Of a stretch of DNA of 64,000 nucleotides, positions 15,998 to 24,859 are shown one piece after another. The position numbers were made by a program, and so were the translations under genes. A model generated the notes under the pieces. That model was not told the origin of the DNA. It worked only from the letters and a program-made list of their open reading frames with translations, and made no database searches. Every line of letters starts with the position of its first letter. Within the stretch, counting starts at the first letter, position 1. This stretch comes from Streptomyces canus (GTDB lineage: Bacteria > Actinomycetota > Actinomycetes > Streptomycetales > Streptomycetaceae): positions 6,324,001 to 6,388,000 of the forward strand of contig NZ_JAUSWW010000001.1 in the NCBI RefSeq assembly GCF_030815415.1, written 5' to 3'.

Positions 15998-17815
15998 CTA
16001 CTCCACCGTCACGGACTTTGCGAGGTTCCTCGGCTTGTCGATGTCCCTGCCCAGTACCAACGCCGTGTGGTACGCCAGGAGTTGGAGGGGGATACCCAGG
16101 AGGATCGGGTCCAGTTCGTCCTCGTTCTTCGGGACGACGATCGTGTGGTCGGCCTTCTCCTGGTCCTGGTGGGCGACCGCGAGGATCTTGCCGCTGCGGG
16201 CCTTGATCTCCTCCATGGCGGCGCGGTTCTTCTCCAGGAGGTCGTCGTCGGGGACGATCGCGACCGTGGGGAGGGCGGGCTCGATCAGGGCCAGGGGGCC
16301 GTGCTTGAGCTCGGAGGCGGGGTAGGCCTCGGCGTGGATGTACGAGACCTCCTTGAGCTTCAGGGAGGCCTCACGGGCCACCGGGTAGCCCCGGACCCGG
16401 CCGATGAAGAGCATCGAGCGGGCGTCCGCGTACTGCTCGGCCAGCTTCTTGATCTCCGCCTCGTTGCCGAGGATCTCGGTGATCTGCTCCGGCAGCTTGC
16501 GCAGCCCCTCGATGATGCGCTTGCCGTCGCGGACCGAGAGGTCGCGGGTGCGGCCCAGGTGGAGCGCCAGGAGGGCGAAGGCGACCGTGGTGTTGGTGAA
16601 GCACTTCGTGGAGACCACGCAGACCTCGGGGCCCGCGTGGACGTAGATGCCGGCGTCCGCCTCGCGGGCGATCGCCGAGCCGACCACGTTCACGACACCG
16701 AAGACCCGCGCGCCCTTGCGCTTCAGCTCCTGGACCGCGGCGAGGACGTCGTAGGTCTCGCCCGACTGGGAGACCGCCACGTACAGCGTCTCGGGGTCCA
16801 CGACCGCGTTGCGGTAGCGGAACTCGGAGGCCGGCTCGGCGTCCGCGGGGATGCGGGCCAGCTCCTCGATCATCTGGGCGCCGATCATGCCCGCGTGGTA
16901 CGAGGTGCCGCAGCCGAGGATCTTCACCCGGCGGATCTGGCGGGCCTCCCGGGCGTCCAGGTTGAGGCCGCCGAGGTGCACGGTGGAGAAGCGGTCGTCG
17001 ATGCGGCCGCGCAGCACGCGGTCCACGGCGTCGGCCTGCTCGTGGATCTCCTTGTGCATGTAGGTGTCGTGGCCGCCCATGTCGTAGGAGGCGGCCTCCC
17101 ACTCGACGGTGGTGGGCTCCGCCGTCGTACGGGTGCCCTCCGTCGTGTAGGTGCGGAAGTCGTCGGCCTTGAGCGTGGCCATCTCGCCGTCGTCGAGAGT
17201 CACTATCTGCCGCGTGTGGGCGACCAGGGCGGCGATGTCCGAGGCGACGAACATCTCCTTCTCGCCGATGCCGAGGACGACCGGGGAGCCGTTGCGGGCC
17301 ACGACGATGCGGTCGTTGAAGTCGGCGTGCATCACCGCGATGCCGTACGTGCCCTCGATGACGCGCAGCGTCTCGCGGACCTTGTCCTCGAGCTTCTCGG
17401 CCTGGGAGCGGGCGATGAGGTGGACCAGGACCTCGGTGTCGGTCTCGGAGAGGAACTCGACGCCGTCCGCCTCCAGCTTGCGGCGCAGGTCGGAGGCGTT
17501 GTCGATGATCCCGTTGTGGACCACGGCGACCTTGAGGTCGGCCGACATGTGCGGGTGGGCGTTCACATCGGAGGGGGCGCCGTGGGTGGCCCAGCGGGTG
17601 TGGGCGATACCGGTCGTGCCCTTGAAACGCGCCGGGACCTTGGCCTCCAGGTCACGGACCCGGCCCTTGGCCTTGACCATCTTCAGGCCCGCCGTCTTCG
17701 GGGACGTGACGACGATGCCCGCCGAGTCGTAGCCGCGGTACTCCAGGCGCTGCAGGCCCTCCAGAAGGAGGGGGGCCACATCACGCTTCCCGATGTATCC
17801 GACGATTCCGCACAT
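15998..17815 (-). CDS. glmS: Glutamine-fructose-6-phosphate aminotransferase (isomerizing)
   Basis: The 605-residue enzyme makes glucosamine-6-phosphate from fructose-6-phosphate and glutamine, the entry to peptidoglycan amino sugars. The N-terminal glutaminase domain starts MCGIVGYIG with Cys2 as nucleophile after Met removal; HTRWATHG and the SETDTEV segment follow. Two SIS isomerase domains occupy about 285-605, with GCGTSYHAG and AVSQSGETYDV in the first and the C-terminal LAKSVTVE end that closes the active site. Length is standard. The neighbouring conserved small gene is 39 bp upstream. No glmS ribozyme is seen before it. Confidence 0.97.
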   Translation of the reverse strand: MCGIVGYIGKRDVAPLLLEGLQRLEYRGYDSAGIVVTSPKTAGLKMVKAKGRVRDLEAKVPARFKGTTGIAHTRWATHGAPSDVNAHPHMSADLKVAVVHNGIIDNASDLRRKLEADGVEFLSETDTEVLVHLIARSQAEKLEDKVRETLRVIEGTYGIAVMHADFNDRIVVARNGSPVVLGIGEKEMFVASDIAALVAHTRQIVTLDDGEMATLKADDFRTYTTEGTRTTAEPTTVEWEAASYDMGGHDTYMHKEIHEQADAVDRVLRGRIDDRFSTVHLGGLNLDAREARQIRRVKILGCGTSYHAGMIGAQMIEELARIPADAEPASEFRYRNAVVDPETLYVAVSQSGETYDVLAAVQELKRKGARVFGVVNVVGSAIAREADAGIYVHAGPEVCVVSTKCFTNTTVAFALLALHLGRTRDLSVRDGKRIIEGLRKLPEQITEILGNEAEIKKLAEQYADARSMLFIGRVRGYPVAREASLKLKEVSYIHAEAYPASELKHGPLALIEPALPTVAIVPDDDLLEKNRAAMEEIKARSGKILAVAHQDQEKADHTIVVPKNEDELDPILLGIPLQLLAYHTALVLGRDIDKPRNLAKSVTVE

Positions 17816-17854
17816 ATATGTATTCCGTTCCTCGGCCGTTGCGACTCAGCCGTC

Positions 17855-18187
17855 TCAGCCGTAGACGATGCGGCGCAGCTGCCTGAGCGTAAGCTCCGGC
17901 GGCGCGACCGCCCGGTATTTCAGGTCCGCCTCGACCCGTTCGAAGATCTGCGCGTTCACCAGACCCTGGGCCTGGAGTTCGCGGTGGCGGCGACGGACGT
18001 AGTCCTCGGTCGTCTCGTCGAAGTAGGCGAGCACGTCCTGGATCACCCGCAGCGCCTCGCCCCGCTGGAGGGGCGTGGATCGCGTCAGATGATCAACAAG
18101 TTCGTCGTGCACCCGGTAGATCCTGAAGGACGGGCTCGGGTTTCGCAAGAATCCTGCCCGATTTCGGGCAAGGGGCTGTTCGGACAC
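17855..18187 (-). CDS. Conserved small protein of unknown function upstream of glmS
   Basis: The 110-residue basic protein starts at GTG 18187. The middle is mostly helical with the charged motif YVRRRHRELQAQGL and a conserved-looking end (RQLRRIVYG). It has no membrane segment or signal. I do not recognise a named domain, though helical fragments of this type occur in many bacteria. It lies 39 bp upstream of glmS on the same strand, so co-transcription is likely and a link to amino-sugar synthesis is possible but unproven. It diverges from the phosphoesterase gene, 84 bp away. Confidence 0.7.
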   Translation of the reverse strand: MSEQPLARNRAGFLRNPSPSFRIYRVHDELVDHLTRSTPLQRGEALRVIQDVLAYFDETTEDYVRRRHRELQAQGLVNAQIFERVEADLKYRAVAPPELTLRQLRRIVYG

Positions 18188-18271
18188 TTAGAACACTTAT
18201 GGGCTGCCCATGGGAGTCCGTTGGCCGGCTGTTCCCCGGGCCGATGTGTCCGACCAGCAGCTTGTGGAGCC

Positions 18272-19855
18272 ATGGACATTCCTCGTATGGGCGTACCCGA
18301 GCAGCTCGCCGAGCGCATGAGCATGGCCGAGCAGCACGAGTACCTGCGCGCCAGATTCTCCCGGCGCACGATGATCAGAGGCGGCGCCGTCACGCTGGGC
18401 GCCGTCGCGGGCGGCGTGTTCGTGCCCGGCGCCACCGCACAGGCCACACCCCTGGCCACCCCGTCGGCCACGCCGCGCACCGAGACGGTCGACGGCTCCC
18501 TCGTCGCCCCCTTCGGCCGCCACCTCGCCTTCGGCGCCGACCCGCGCACCGAGCTCACCGTCTCCTGGCAGGTCCCGGTCGCCGTCAAGAAGCCCTTCCT
18601 CCGCATCGGCGTCCACCCCTGGGACCTCTCCCGCAAGATCGAGGCCGAGGTCCGCACGCTCCACACACCGGCCGGCGTCGGTGCGAGCGGCGACCACACG
18701 CAGTACTACGTGCACGCCGAGCTGAGCCGGCTCAAGCCCGGCCGGACGTACTACTACGGCGTCGGCCACCAGGGCTTCGACCCCGCCGAGCCGCACCTCC
18801 TGGGCACCCTCGGCACCTTCACCACCGCCCCCGCGCACAAGAAGCCGTTCACCTTCACCGCCTTCGGCGACGAGGGCGTCGGCTACCACGGCCTCGCCAA
18901 CAACAGCCTGCTCCTCGGCCAGAACCCGGCCTTCCACCTCCACGCCGGCGACATCGCGTACGCCGACCCGGCGGGCCAGGGCAAGACCGCCGACACCGGC
19001 TTCGACTCGCGCGTGTGGGACCAGTTCCTGGCCCAGACCGAGTCCGTCGCCAAGTCCGTGCCGTGGATGCCGGCGTACGGCAACCACGACATGGAGGCCT
19101 GGTACTCGCCCAACGGCTACGGCGGCGAGGAGGCCCGCTGGAACCTCCCCGCCAACGGACCCGACGCCAAGAACCTCCCCGGCGTCTACTCCTTCGTCTA
19201 CGGCAACACCGCGGTCATCTCGCTCGACGCCAACGACATCTCGTACGAGATCCCGGCCAACCTCGGCCTCTCCGGGGGCACCCAGACCACATGGCTGGAG
19301 GCGCAGCTCAAGAAGTTCCGGGCGGCGCACGACATCGACTTCGTCGTGGTCTTCTTCCACCACTGCGCCTACTGCACCTCCACCGCGCACGCCTCGGAGG
19401 GCGGTGTGCGCCAGGAGTGGGTGCCGCTGTTCGAGAAGTACACGGTGGACCTGGTCATCAACGGCCACAACCACCAGTACGAGCGCACCGACGTCATCAA
19501 GGGGGGCGAGGTCGCCAAGAAGCTGCCGGTCGGCGGCACGGCGTACCCCGAGAGCGAGGGCGTGGTGTACGTGACGGCGGGTGCGGCGGGCCGCAGCCTG
19601 TACGCGTTCAGCGCGGCCGAGTCCTACGAGGGGCACGAGAACGAGGTCGAGTCCGTCGCCTCGTTCATCAACACCAAGGACGGCAAGCAGAACGAGACCG
19701 TCACCTGGTCCCGGGTGCGCTACCTCGACTACTCGTTCCTGCGGGTCGACGTCACGCCCGCGGCCAGGGGCCGGACGGCCACGCTGACGGTGCGCGGCAT
19801 CGCCGAGACGGGCGAGGAGGTCGACCGCTTCACGGTGGCCCGCAAGGCCAAGTAG
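18272..19855 (+). CDS. Tat-exported metallophosphoesterase (purple acid phosphatase-like)
   Basis: The 527-residue protein has an unusual lead of about 28 residues before a twin-arginine signal (FSRRTMIRGGAVTLG). A fibronectin-like N-domain (TELTVSWQVPVAVKKP) precedes the calcineurin-type phosphoesterase. Its metal-binding motifs are visible: FTAFGDEG, HAGDIAYAD, YGNHDME, FFHHCAYC and NGHNHQYERT. The GNHD and GHxH motifs confirm a binuclear metal site, so secreted phosphate release is likely. ATG 18272 is chosen as the first Met with a plausible Tat signal downstream; the frame is open far upstream only because of GC bias. MSMAEQ at residue 17 is an alternative start. Confidence 0.88.
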   Translation: MDIPRMGVPEQLAERMSMAEQHEYLRARFSRRTMIRGGAVTLGAVAGGVFVPGATAQATPLATPSATPRTETVDGSLVAPFGRHLAFGADPRTELTVSWQVPVAVKKPFLRIGVHPWDLSRKIEAEVRTLHTPAGVGASGDHTQYYVHAELSRLKPGRTYYYGVGHQGFDPAEPHLLGTLGTFTTAPAHKKPFTFTAFGDEGVGYHGLANNSLLLGQNPAFHLHAGDIAYADPAGQGKTADTGFDSRVWDQFLAQTESVAKSVPWMPAYGNHDMEAWYSPNGYGGEEARWNLPANGPDAKNLPGVYSFVYGNTAVISLDANDISYEIPANLGLSGGTQTTWLEAQLKKFRAAHDIDFVVVFFHHCAYCTSTAHASEGGVRQEWVPLFEKYTVDLVINGHNHQYERTDVIKGGEVAKKLPVGGTAYPESEGVVYVTAGAAGRSLYAFSAAESYEGHENEVESVASFINTKDGKQNETVTWSRVRYLDYSFLRVDVTPAARGRTATLTVRGIAETGEEVDRFTVARKAK

Positions 19856-19893
19856 CCCCGGGGGAACCGTGGAGTCCCTGGGACCCGCGGGGA

Positions 19894-20787
19894 TCACATC
19901 CGTTTGAGGACCGCCTGTTTGGCCAGCGTGAACTCCTCGTCCGTCAGCACACCCGTGCGGCGCAGCTCGCCGAGCTCGCGCAGCCGGCGCAGGAGGGCGT
20001 CGTGGTCGTCCTCGGCGGACCCGACCGGAGCGGAGGGCAGTTCCGGTCGTCCCTCGCGTACGTCCCGTACGTCCGTGGCGGCCGCCCTGGCCGGGTGCGG
20101 AAGCCGGGCCTGGACGGCCGCCGCGATCAGGGCCATCAGCGGGTCCTTCTTGAAGCCCCACAGCTCCACCGAGTTGGGGTCGTACTTCGGGGGAGCCTTG
20201 GTCGGCGCGTTCTTCACGCTGAAGCGGAGACAGCCGTTCTCCAGGCCGACAGCCGGGAGCCACTCCACGCCGTCGAGATCGGTGACGGCGAGGGTGCGGA
20301 TGCCGGCGGCGGCCTTGGCGTCCTCCGTCTTCCAGTTCCACTCCAGCCGCACGCGCTCGCCGTCGAAGCTGGCGGTGCCGTCCCCGGCGGACACGGACAG
20401 CGGGACGGCCGGGCCCGGCAGCAGATACTCGGCGACCGGCGCGGCCGGGACCTGGTCGAGCAGCAGCGCGTTCCTGACCTCGTCCACGACGTACTCGGCG
20501 ACGCCGTAGCGGTCGGACTCGACGAACAGCTGGTACGGGTCGTTGGGCTCGGTCAGCCGGCCGCCGGTGGCGTGCAGCAGCGGGTCCGCGCCGTCCCGCA
20601 GCCGTAACCTGAGCCGCCCGGCCTTGCGGCCCTGCTCGAACGAGACGCCCGCCAACGCGCCCAGCGGGACGACCAGTTCACCCAGGGTCTTGCGGAACAG
20701 GCTGACGTTCTTGTCGCGCCCCGGGGTCAGCCGCAGGGCGTCGCCGTCGAAGGTCCAGGTGCCGTCCTTCTGGATGATTTCCGCCAT
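19894..20787 (-). CDS. DUF4429 protein with C-terminal SHOCT motif
   Basis: The 297-residue cytoplasmic protein contains two DUF4429-like beta-rich halves (starting WTFDGDALRLTPG at 11 and GDGTASFDGERVRLEWNW at about 152). The C-terminal 30-residue SHOCT helix pair reads LRELGELRRTGVLTDEEFTLAK. The function of the family is unknown; SHOCT motifs often mediate oligomerisation. ATG 20787 fits the start of the first repeat. Codon 61 is TTA, so translation should depend on bldA, an unusual trait. It is convergent with the phosphoesterase and divergent from the hexosaminidase gene. Confidence 0.85.
   Translation of the reverse strand: MAEIIQKDGTWTFDGDALRLTPGRDKNVSLFRKTLGELVVPLGALAGVSFEQGRKAGRLRLRLRDGADPLLHATGGRLTEPNDPYQLFVESDRYGVAEYVVDEVRNALLLDQVPAAPVAEYLLPGPAVPLSVSAGDGTASFDGERVRLEWNWKTEDAKAAAGIRTLAVTDLDGVEWLPAVGLENGCLRFSVKNAPTKAPPKYDPNSVELWGFKKDPLMALIAAAVQARLPHPARAAATDVRDVREGRPELPSAPVGSAEDDHDALLRRLRELGELRRTGVLTDEEFTLAKQAVLKRM
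20605..20607 (-). promoter_or_regulatory. In-frame TTA codon (Leu61) in the DUF4429 gene
   Basis: Reading back from the start at 20787, codon 61 (flanked by AGG and CGG, Arg codons) is TTA. It makes this gene a candidate bldA target. Confidence 0.88.
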
Positions 20788-20853
20788 GGGCAAAGTCTGG
20801 CATTCCCGCGTGACGGGGCTGGGCGTCTGGGCTGCCGACGGGCCGCATGGCAA

Positions 20854-20869
20854 GGTGGTCTCTACCAAT
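20854..20869. promoter_or_regulatory. Candidate DasR-responsive element upstream of the hexosaminidase
   Basis: GGTGGTCTCTACCAAT matches the dre consensus AGTGGTCTAGACCACT at 12 of 16 positions, including both TGGT/ACCA ends. It ends 21 bp before the GTG start, a position suited to repression. N-acetylglucosamine-derived signals would induce the gene. Confidence 0.72.
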
Positions 20870-20890
20870 TCAGGGTGAAGGGAGCCACAT

Positions 20891-22492
20891 GTGAGACCGC
20901 ACCACAGACCAACTCCCCGTATGGCCCGACTGCTCGGCTCGTTGCTGCTGATGGCGACCGCGGGCACCTTCGTCGCGGGAGCGGCGCCCACACCCGGGGC
21001 GGAGACGGCGGGGCCGCTCGGTGAGGTCGTCCCGGCGCCCGCCTCGGTCGAGCCGGGCGGATCGCCGTACCGCATCACCCGCGCCACCCGCATCCGTGTC
21101 GACGACTCCGGTGCGGTCCGCCGTATCGGCGAGTACGTGGCGGACGTGCTGCGCCCCTCGACCGGCTATCCGCTGCCGGTCACCTCCCGCGGCAAGGGCG
21201 GCATCCAACTGCGTCTGGCCAAGGGGCCGTTCGGCGCCGAGGGCTACCGCCTCGACAGCGGCGCCAAGGGCGTCACCATCACCGCCGCCCAGCCCGCGGG
21301 GCTCTTCCACGGCGTCCAGACCCTGCGCCAGCTCCTCCCGGCCGCCGTCGAGAAGGACTCGGTGCAGCCGGGCCCGTGGCTGGTCGCCGGCGGCACGATC
21401 AAGGACACCCCGCGCTACGGCTGGCGCGGCGCGATGCTGGACGTGTCCCGGCACTTCTTCACCGTCGACCAGGTCAAGCGCTACGTCGACCAACTCGCCC
21501 TGTACAAGGTCAACAAGCTGCATCTGCACCTGAGCGACGACCAGGGCTGGCGGATCGCCGTCGACTCCTGGCCGCGCCTCACCACATACGGTGGCTCCAC
21601 CCAGGTCGGCGGCGGGCCCGGCGGCTTCTATACGAAGGCCGACTACCGAGAGATCGTCCGGTACGCCGCCTCCCGCTATCTGGAGGTCGTCCCCGAGATC
21701 GACGTGCCGGGCCACACCAACGCGGCCCTCGCCTCCTACGCCGAGCTCAACTGCGACGGCGTCGCACCGCCGTTGTACACCGGCACCGAGGTCGGCTTCA
21801 GCTCGCTGTGTGTGTCCAAGGAGATCACGTACGACTTCGTGGACGACGTGATCCGGGAGCTCGCCGCGCTCACACCGGGCCGGTATCTGCACATCGGCGG
21901 GGACGAGGCGCACTCCACGAGTCACGAGGACTACGTGAAGTTCATGGACCGGGTGCAGCCGGTCGTCGCCGAGTACGGCAAGACCGTGGTGGGCTGGCAC
22001 CAACTGACCGGGGCGACGCCCGCGAAGGGTGCGGTGGCTCAGTACTGGGGGCTCGATGACACCAGTGCCGAGGAGAAGGAGCGGGTCGCGGCAGCCGCGC
22101 GGGGCGGGACCGGGATCGTGCTGTCGCCGGCCGACCGGATCTACCTGGACATGAAGTACACGGCGGACACTCCGCTGGGGCTGGACTGGGCCGGTCTGGT
22201 CGAGGTGAAGCGGTCGTACGACTGGGATCCCGGCAGCTACCTTCCGGGTGTGCCCGCTTCGGCGGTCCGCGGGGTCGAGGCACCGATGTGGACGGAGACG
22301 CTCACCAACTCCGCGGACATCGAGTACATGGCCTTCCCGAGGCTGGCGGGCGCGGCGGAGCTGGGGTGGTCGCCGGCGGCCACGCACGACTGGGACCGGT
22401 ACAAGGTGCGGCTCGCGGCGCAGGGGCCGCGGTGGGAGGCACTGGGGATCGACTACTACCGCTCGCCCCAAGTCCCCTGGCCCGGACGGTAG
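20891..22492 (+). CDS. Secreted beta-N-acetylhexosaminidase, GH20
   Basis: The 533-residue preprotein has a signal peptide at about 1-35 (MARLLGSLLLMATAGTFVAGAA). The GH20b N-domain follows (EVVPAPASVEPGG...), then the catalytic barrel from about 175 (RYGWRGAMLDVSRHFF). The catalytic pair is Asp338-Glu339 in HIGGDEAHS, where Asp positions the substrate acetamido group and Glu is the acid. It releases N-acetylglucosamine from chitobiose or other glycans outside the cell. The GTG start has a GAAGGGAG site. The dre-like operator ties it to the DasR regulon, as does the chitinase at 3.1 kb. In S. coelicolor the equivalent gene sits beside desD, as here. Confidence 0.95.
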   Translation: MRPHHRPTPRMARLLGSLLLMATAGTFVAGAAPTPGAETAGPLGEVVPAPASVEPGGSPYRITRATRIRVDDSGAVRRIGEYVADVLRPSTGYPLPVTSRGKGGIQLRLAKGPFGAEGYRLDSGAKGVTITAAQPAGLFHGVQTLRQLLPAAVEKDSVQPGPWLVAGGTIKDTPRYGWRGAMLDVSRHFFTVDQVKRYVDQLALYKVNKLHLHLSDDQGWRIAVDSWPRLTTYGGSTQVGGGPGGFYTKADYREIVRYAASRYLEVVPEIDVPGHTNAALASYAELNCDGVAPPLYTGTEVGFSSLCVSKEITYDFVDDVIRELAALTPGRYLHIGGDEAHSTSHEDYVKFMDRVQPVVAEYGKTVVGWHQLTGATPAKGAVAQYWGLDDTSAEEKERVAAAARGGTGIVLSPADRIYLDMKYTADTPLGLDWAGLVEVKRSYDWDPGSYLPGVPASAVRGVEAPMWTETLTNSADIEYMAFPRLAGAAELGWSPAATHDWDRYKVRLAAQGPRWEALGIDYYRSPQVPWPGR

Positions 22493-22499
22493 ATGCGGA

Positions 22500-22532
22500 C
22501 GGGCGCCCGGGGGTCCGTACCCCGGGCGCCCG
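22500..22532. terminator. Terminator between hexosaminidase gene and desD
   Basis: A 13-bp GC stem (CGGGCGCCCGGGG and its complement) with a 7-nt loop lies between two convergent genes. Confidence 0.85.
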
Positions 22533-22544
22533 CCTGTCTCCGGG

Positions 22545-24317
22545 TCAGAACCCGGCGATCGGGTTCTTCAGGTTGCCGACGAGCTGCAGTGCGCCCGCCG
22601 GGTCGGCCAGGTCCACCATCTGCTGGTTGTTGCGCAGTTGGAGCCGGTTGAGGCAGGACAGCGCGAACTCCGGGGCGAACATGTCGTACTGCCGGAACTT
22701 GTCGGCGAGTTCGGGCAGCGAGGCCTGGTACTCGCGGGTGATGTCCGCGACCGTCCGCCAGAAGTCGTCCTCCGCCACGATGCCCTCGGCGGCGAGGTTC
22801 GCGGCGAGGAAGCGGAAGAAGCAGTCGAAGACGTCCGTGAAGATCGAGAGGAGCTTCTTCTCCTCCGGCACGTCCACCCGCAGCCGCTCGACCGCCGGCG
22901 GCAGGACCGCGTCGACGTCCATGACCGCGATCTCCTCGGCGATGTCCTTGTAGATCGCGCGCTCCACGGCGCCGTCCTTCAGGACCAGGATCACGTTCTC
23001 GCCGTGCGGCATGTAGACCAGGTCGTAGGCGTAGAAGCTGTGCAGCAACGGGGTGAAGTACGCCGTCAGATAGCGGCGCAGCCACTGGGTGGGCGCCAGG
23101 CCCGACTGCTCGATCAGGGCGCCCGCGAAGGACTTCCCCTCGTGGTCGACGTGGACCAGGGAGGCCATCGTCGCCAGCGACTCGCCGTCCTGGAGGGTGC
23201 CCACCGGGCTCTCCCGCCACAGGGCGGCCAGCATCTTGCGGTACGGCGAGTAGCGGTCGGTTGCGGCCTCGTACTCCAGGTGCCGGTAGCCGACCGCCGC
23301 GCGCTCACGGATGACCGACAGGCCCGTCGACTTCAACACGGGGTCGTTGTCGATGAGTTGGGCGAGCCAGTCGTTGATCGCCGGGGTCGCCTCCATGTAC
23401 GCGGCCGACAGTCCGCGCATGAAGCCCATGTTGATGACGGACAGGGCCGTCTTCACGTAGTGCTTCTCGGGGTGCGAGGTGTTGAAGAAGGTCCGGATGG
23501 ACTGCTGGGCCAGGTACTCGTCGTCACCCTCACCGAGGCAGACCAGGTGCCGGCGGGCGACCTCGGCGGCGAAGGTGACGGAGAGCTTGTTCCACCACTG
23601 CCAGGGGTGGACGGGGATGAAGAGGTAGTCGGCCGGGTCGAGGCCCTCGGCGGTGAGCTTCTCGTGGAAGCGCTCGACGGTCCGCGCGCCCAACTCGTCC
23701 CGTACGAAGGACTCGTACTCGATCCCGACGCCGGCGGTGAACGCGGCGCGCGAGCGGTGTGCGGCCAGCCACACCAGGCGGACCGGGTTCGCCGTCTCCG
23801 GGGCGTACGACAGGTACTCGTGGATGCCGAAGCCGAGCCGTCCGTTGTTGGCGACGAAGCAGGGGTGGCCCTCGGTCATGCCGGTCTCGATGGCCTGGAA
23901 GTCCGCTCGGACGAGCTCGGATACCGGGATCTGCGGCTTGGTGAGCTTGTAGCAGGTGCCGGAGAGGGTGGAGGAGATCTCCTCCAGGTAGACCGGCAGG
24001 ATCTCGTCGCTCAGGCCCAGCGACTTCTTCAACTCGATGAAGAAGTCCAGCGCGGCGAGGGGGCGGTCGACGCCGTCTCGGTGACGGGAGATCGAGTCGG
24101 CGTCGACCTGCCAGTGGTCGAGGGCGCGGCGCGTGGCGGTGAACCCGTAGCGGGTCAGACCGTCGTCGCTGCGGACCTCGAAGCGGCCGTCGGCGATGGC
24201 CTCCGGCGTGATGAGCCGCTCGTGGGCGAACTCGGCGAGGGCTTTGCGGATGAGGAGGCGGTTGGCCTGCTCCCAGCGCTCGGGGGAGAGGTGGGCGACC
24301 GAGTCGGCGAGGGTCAT
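22545..24317 (-). CDS. desD: Desferrioxamine synthetase, NIS family (IucA/IucC)
   Basis: The 590-residue enzyme uses ATP to join N-hydroxy-N-succinyl-cadaverine units and close the ring to desferrioxamine E. The IucA/IucC domain includes the EGHPCFVANNGRLGFG region at about 155-170 and the HPWQWWNKL segment at about 265. The C-terminal FhuF-like lid contains FYAYDLVYMPHGENVIL. The start at 24317 overlaps the desC stop (ATGA), so a long in-frame extension upstream is not used. It is the last gene of desABCD. Confidence 0.96.
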   Translation of the reverse strand: MTLADSVAHLSPERWEQANRLLIRKALAEFAHERLITPEAIADGRFEVRSDDGLTRYGFTATRRALDHWQVDADSISRHRDGVDRPLAALDFFIELKKSLGLSDEILPVYLEEISSTLSGTCYKLTKPQIPVSELVRADFQAIETGMTEGHPCFVANNGRLGFGIHEYLSYAPETANPVRLVWLAAHRSRAAFTAGVGIEYESFVRDELGARTVERFHEKLTAEGLDPADYLFIPVHPWQWWNKLSVTFAAEVARRHLVCLGEGDDEYLAQQSIRTFFNTSHPEKHYVKTALSVINMGFMRGLSAAYMEATPAINDWLAQLIDNDPVLKSTGLSVIRERAAVGYRHLEYEAATDRYSPYRKMLAALWRESPVGTLQDGESLATMASLVHVDHEGKSFAGALIEQSGLAPTQWLRRYLTAYFTPLLHSFYAYDLVYMPHGENVILVLKDGAVERAIYKDIAEEIAVMDVDAVLPPAVERLRVDVPEEKKLLSIFTDVFDCFFRFLAANLAAEGIVAEDDFWRTVADITREYQASLPELADKFRQYDMFAPEFALSCLNRLQLRNNQQMVDLADPAGALQLVGNLKNPIAGF

Positions 24318-24859
24318 GCCGTCACCGCCGTCGCCGCGGAGAACTGCTCCCGGGTGCAGAAGCTCAGCAGGGCCGTCTTCTCCGGCTTGCGGATCTCGCG
24401 CTCGGGCACGAACCCGACGGCCTCGTTGAGGGCGTGGACGGCCGTGTTGGACACGTCCGGCTCGACGACGACACGTTCCACGGCGGGGTCCTCGAAGAGA
24501 TGCGCCATGACCGCCGTGATGACGGACCGGGTGAAGCCGCGCACGGGGGTGTCGGTCGCGGGGGTCAGGAAGTGCATGCCGATGTCGCCCGGGCGCGGGT
24601 CGTACAGGCCGACCAGTTCGCGGTGGGCGGGGTCGTACTTCTCCATGAGGAAGGCGGGGACACCGTACGCGTCGAGGCCCAGCAGCGCGTGGTGGTGCTC
24701 GTCGGCGGCGATCTCCATGTACGCGCGCTCGACGTCCTCCAGTTTCGCGTCCTGCATCATCCAGAACGCGGCCTTGGGGTGGGTGACCCAGCCGTGCAGC
24801 AGCTCGGCGTCCTTGAACGGGTCGAGCGGGCGGAAGGCGAAGGTGTGGGGGATGGTCAT
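24314..24859 (-). CDS. desC: Acyl-CoA transferase for N-hydroxycadaverine (GNAT, siderophore type)
   Basis: The 181-residue protein is an AlcB/RhbD-type acyltransferase. It opens with FAFRPLDPFKDAELLHGWV and WMMQDAKLEDVERAYMEI, a hallmark of siderophore acyltransferases. The acetyl-CoA fold ends in VVVEPDVSNTAVHALNEAVGFV. It transfers succinyl or acetyl groups to N-hydroxycadaverine. It overlaps desB and desD by 4 nt each, giving tight translational coupling. Confidence 0.95.
   Translation of the reverse strand: MTIPHTFAFRPLDPFKDAELLHGWVTHPKAAFWMMQDAKLEDVERAYMEIAADEHHHALLGLDAYGVPAFLMEKYDPAHRELVGLYDPRPGDIGMHFLTPATDTPVRGFTRSVITAVMAHLFEDPAVERVVVEPDVSNTAVHALNEAVGFVPEREIRKPEKTALLSFCTREQFSAATAVTA

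Noticed and set aside
17816..17854. glmS ribozyme or riboswitch upstream of glmS
   Set aside because: Only 39 bp separate glmS from the preceding gene and no conserved ribozyme core is present.
15962..18271. N-terminal extension of the phosphoesterase frame back through glmS
   Set aside because: The extension is antisense to glmS; the Tat signal shortly after 18272 fixes the start region.
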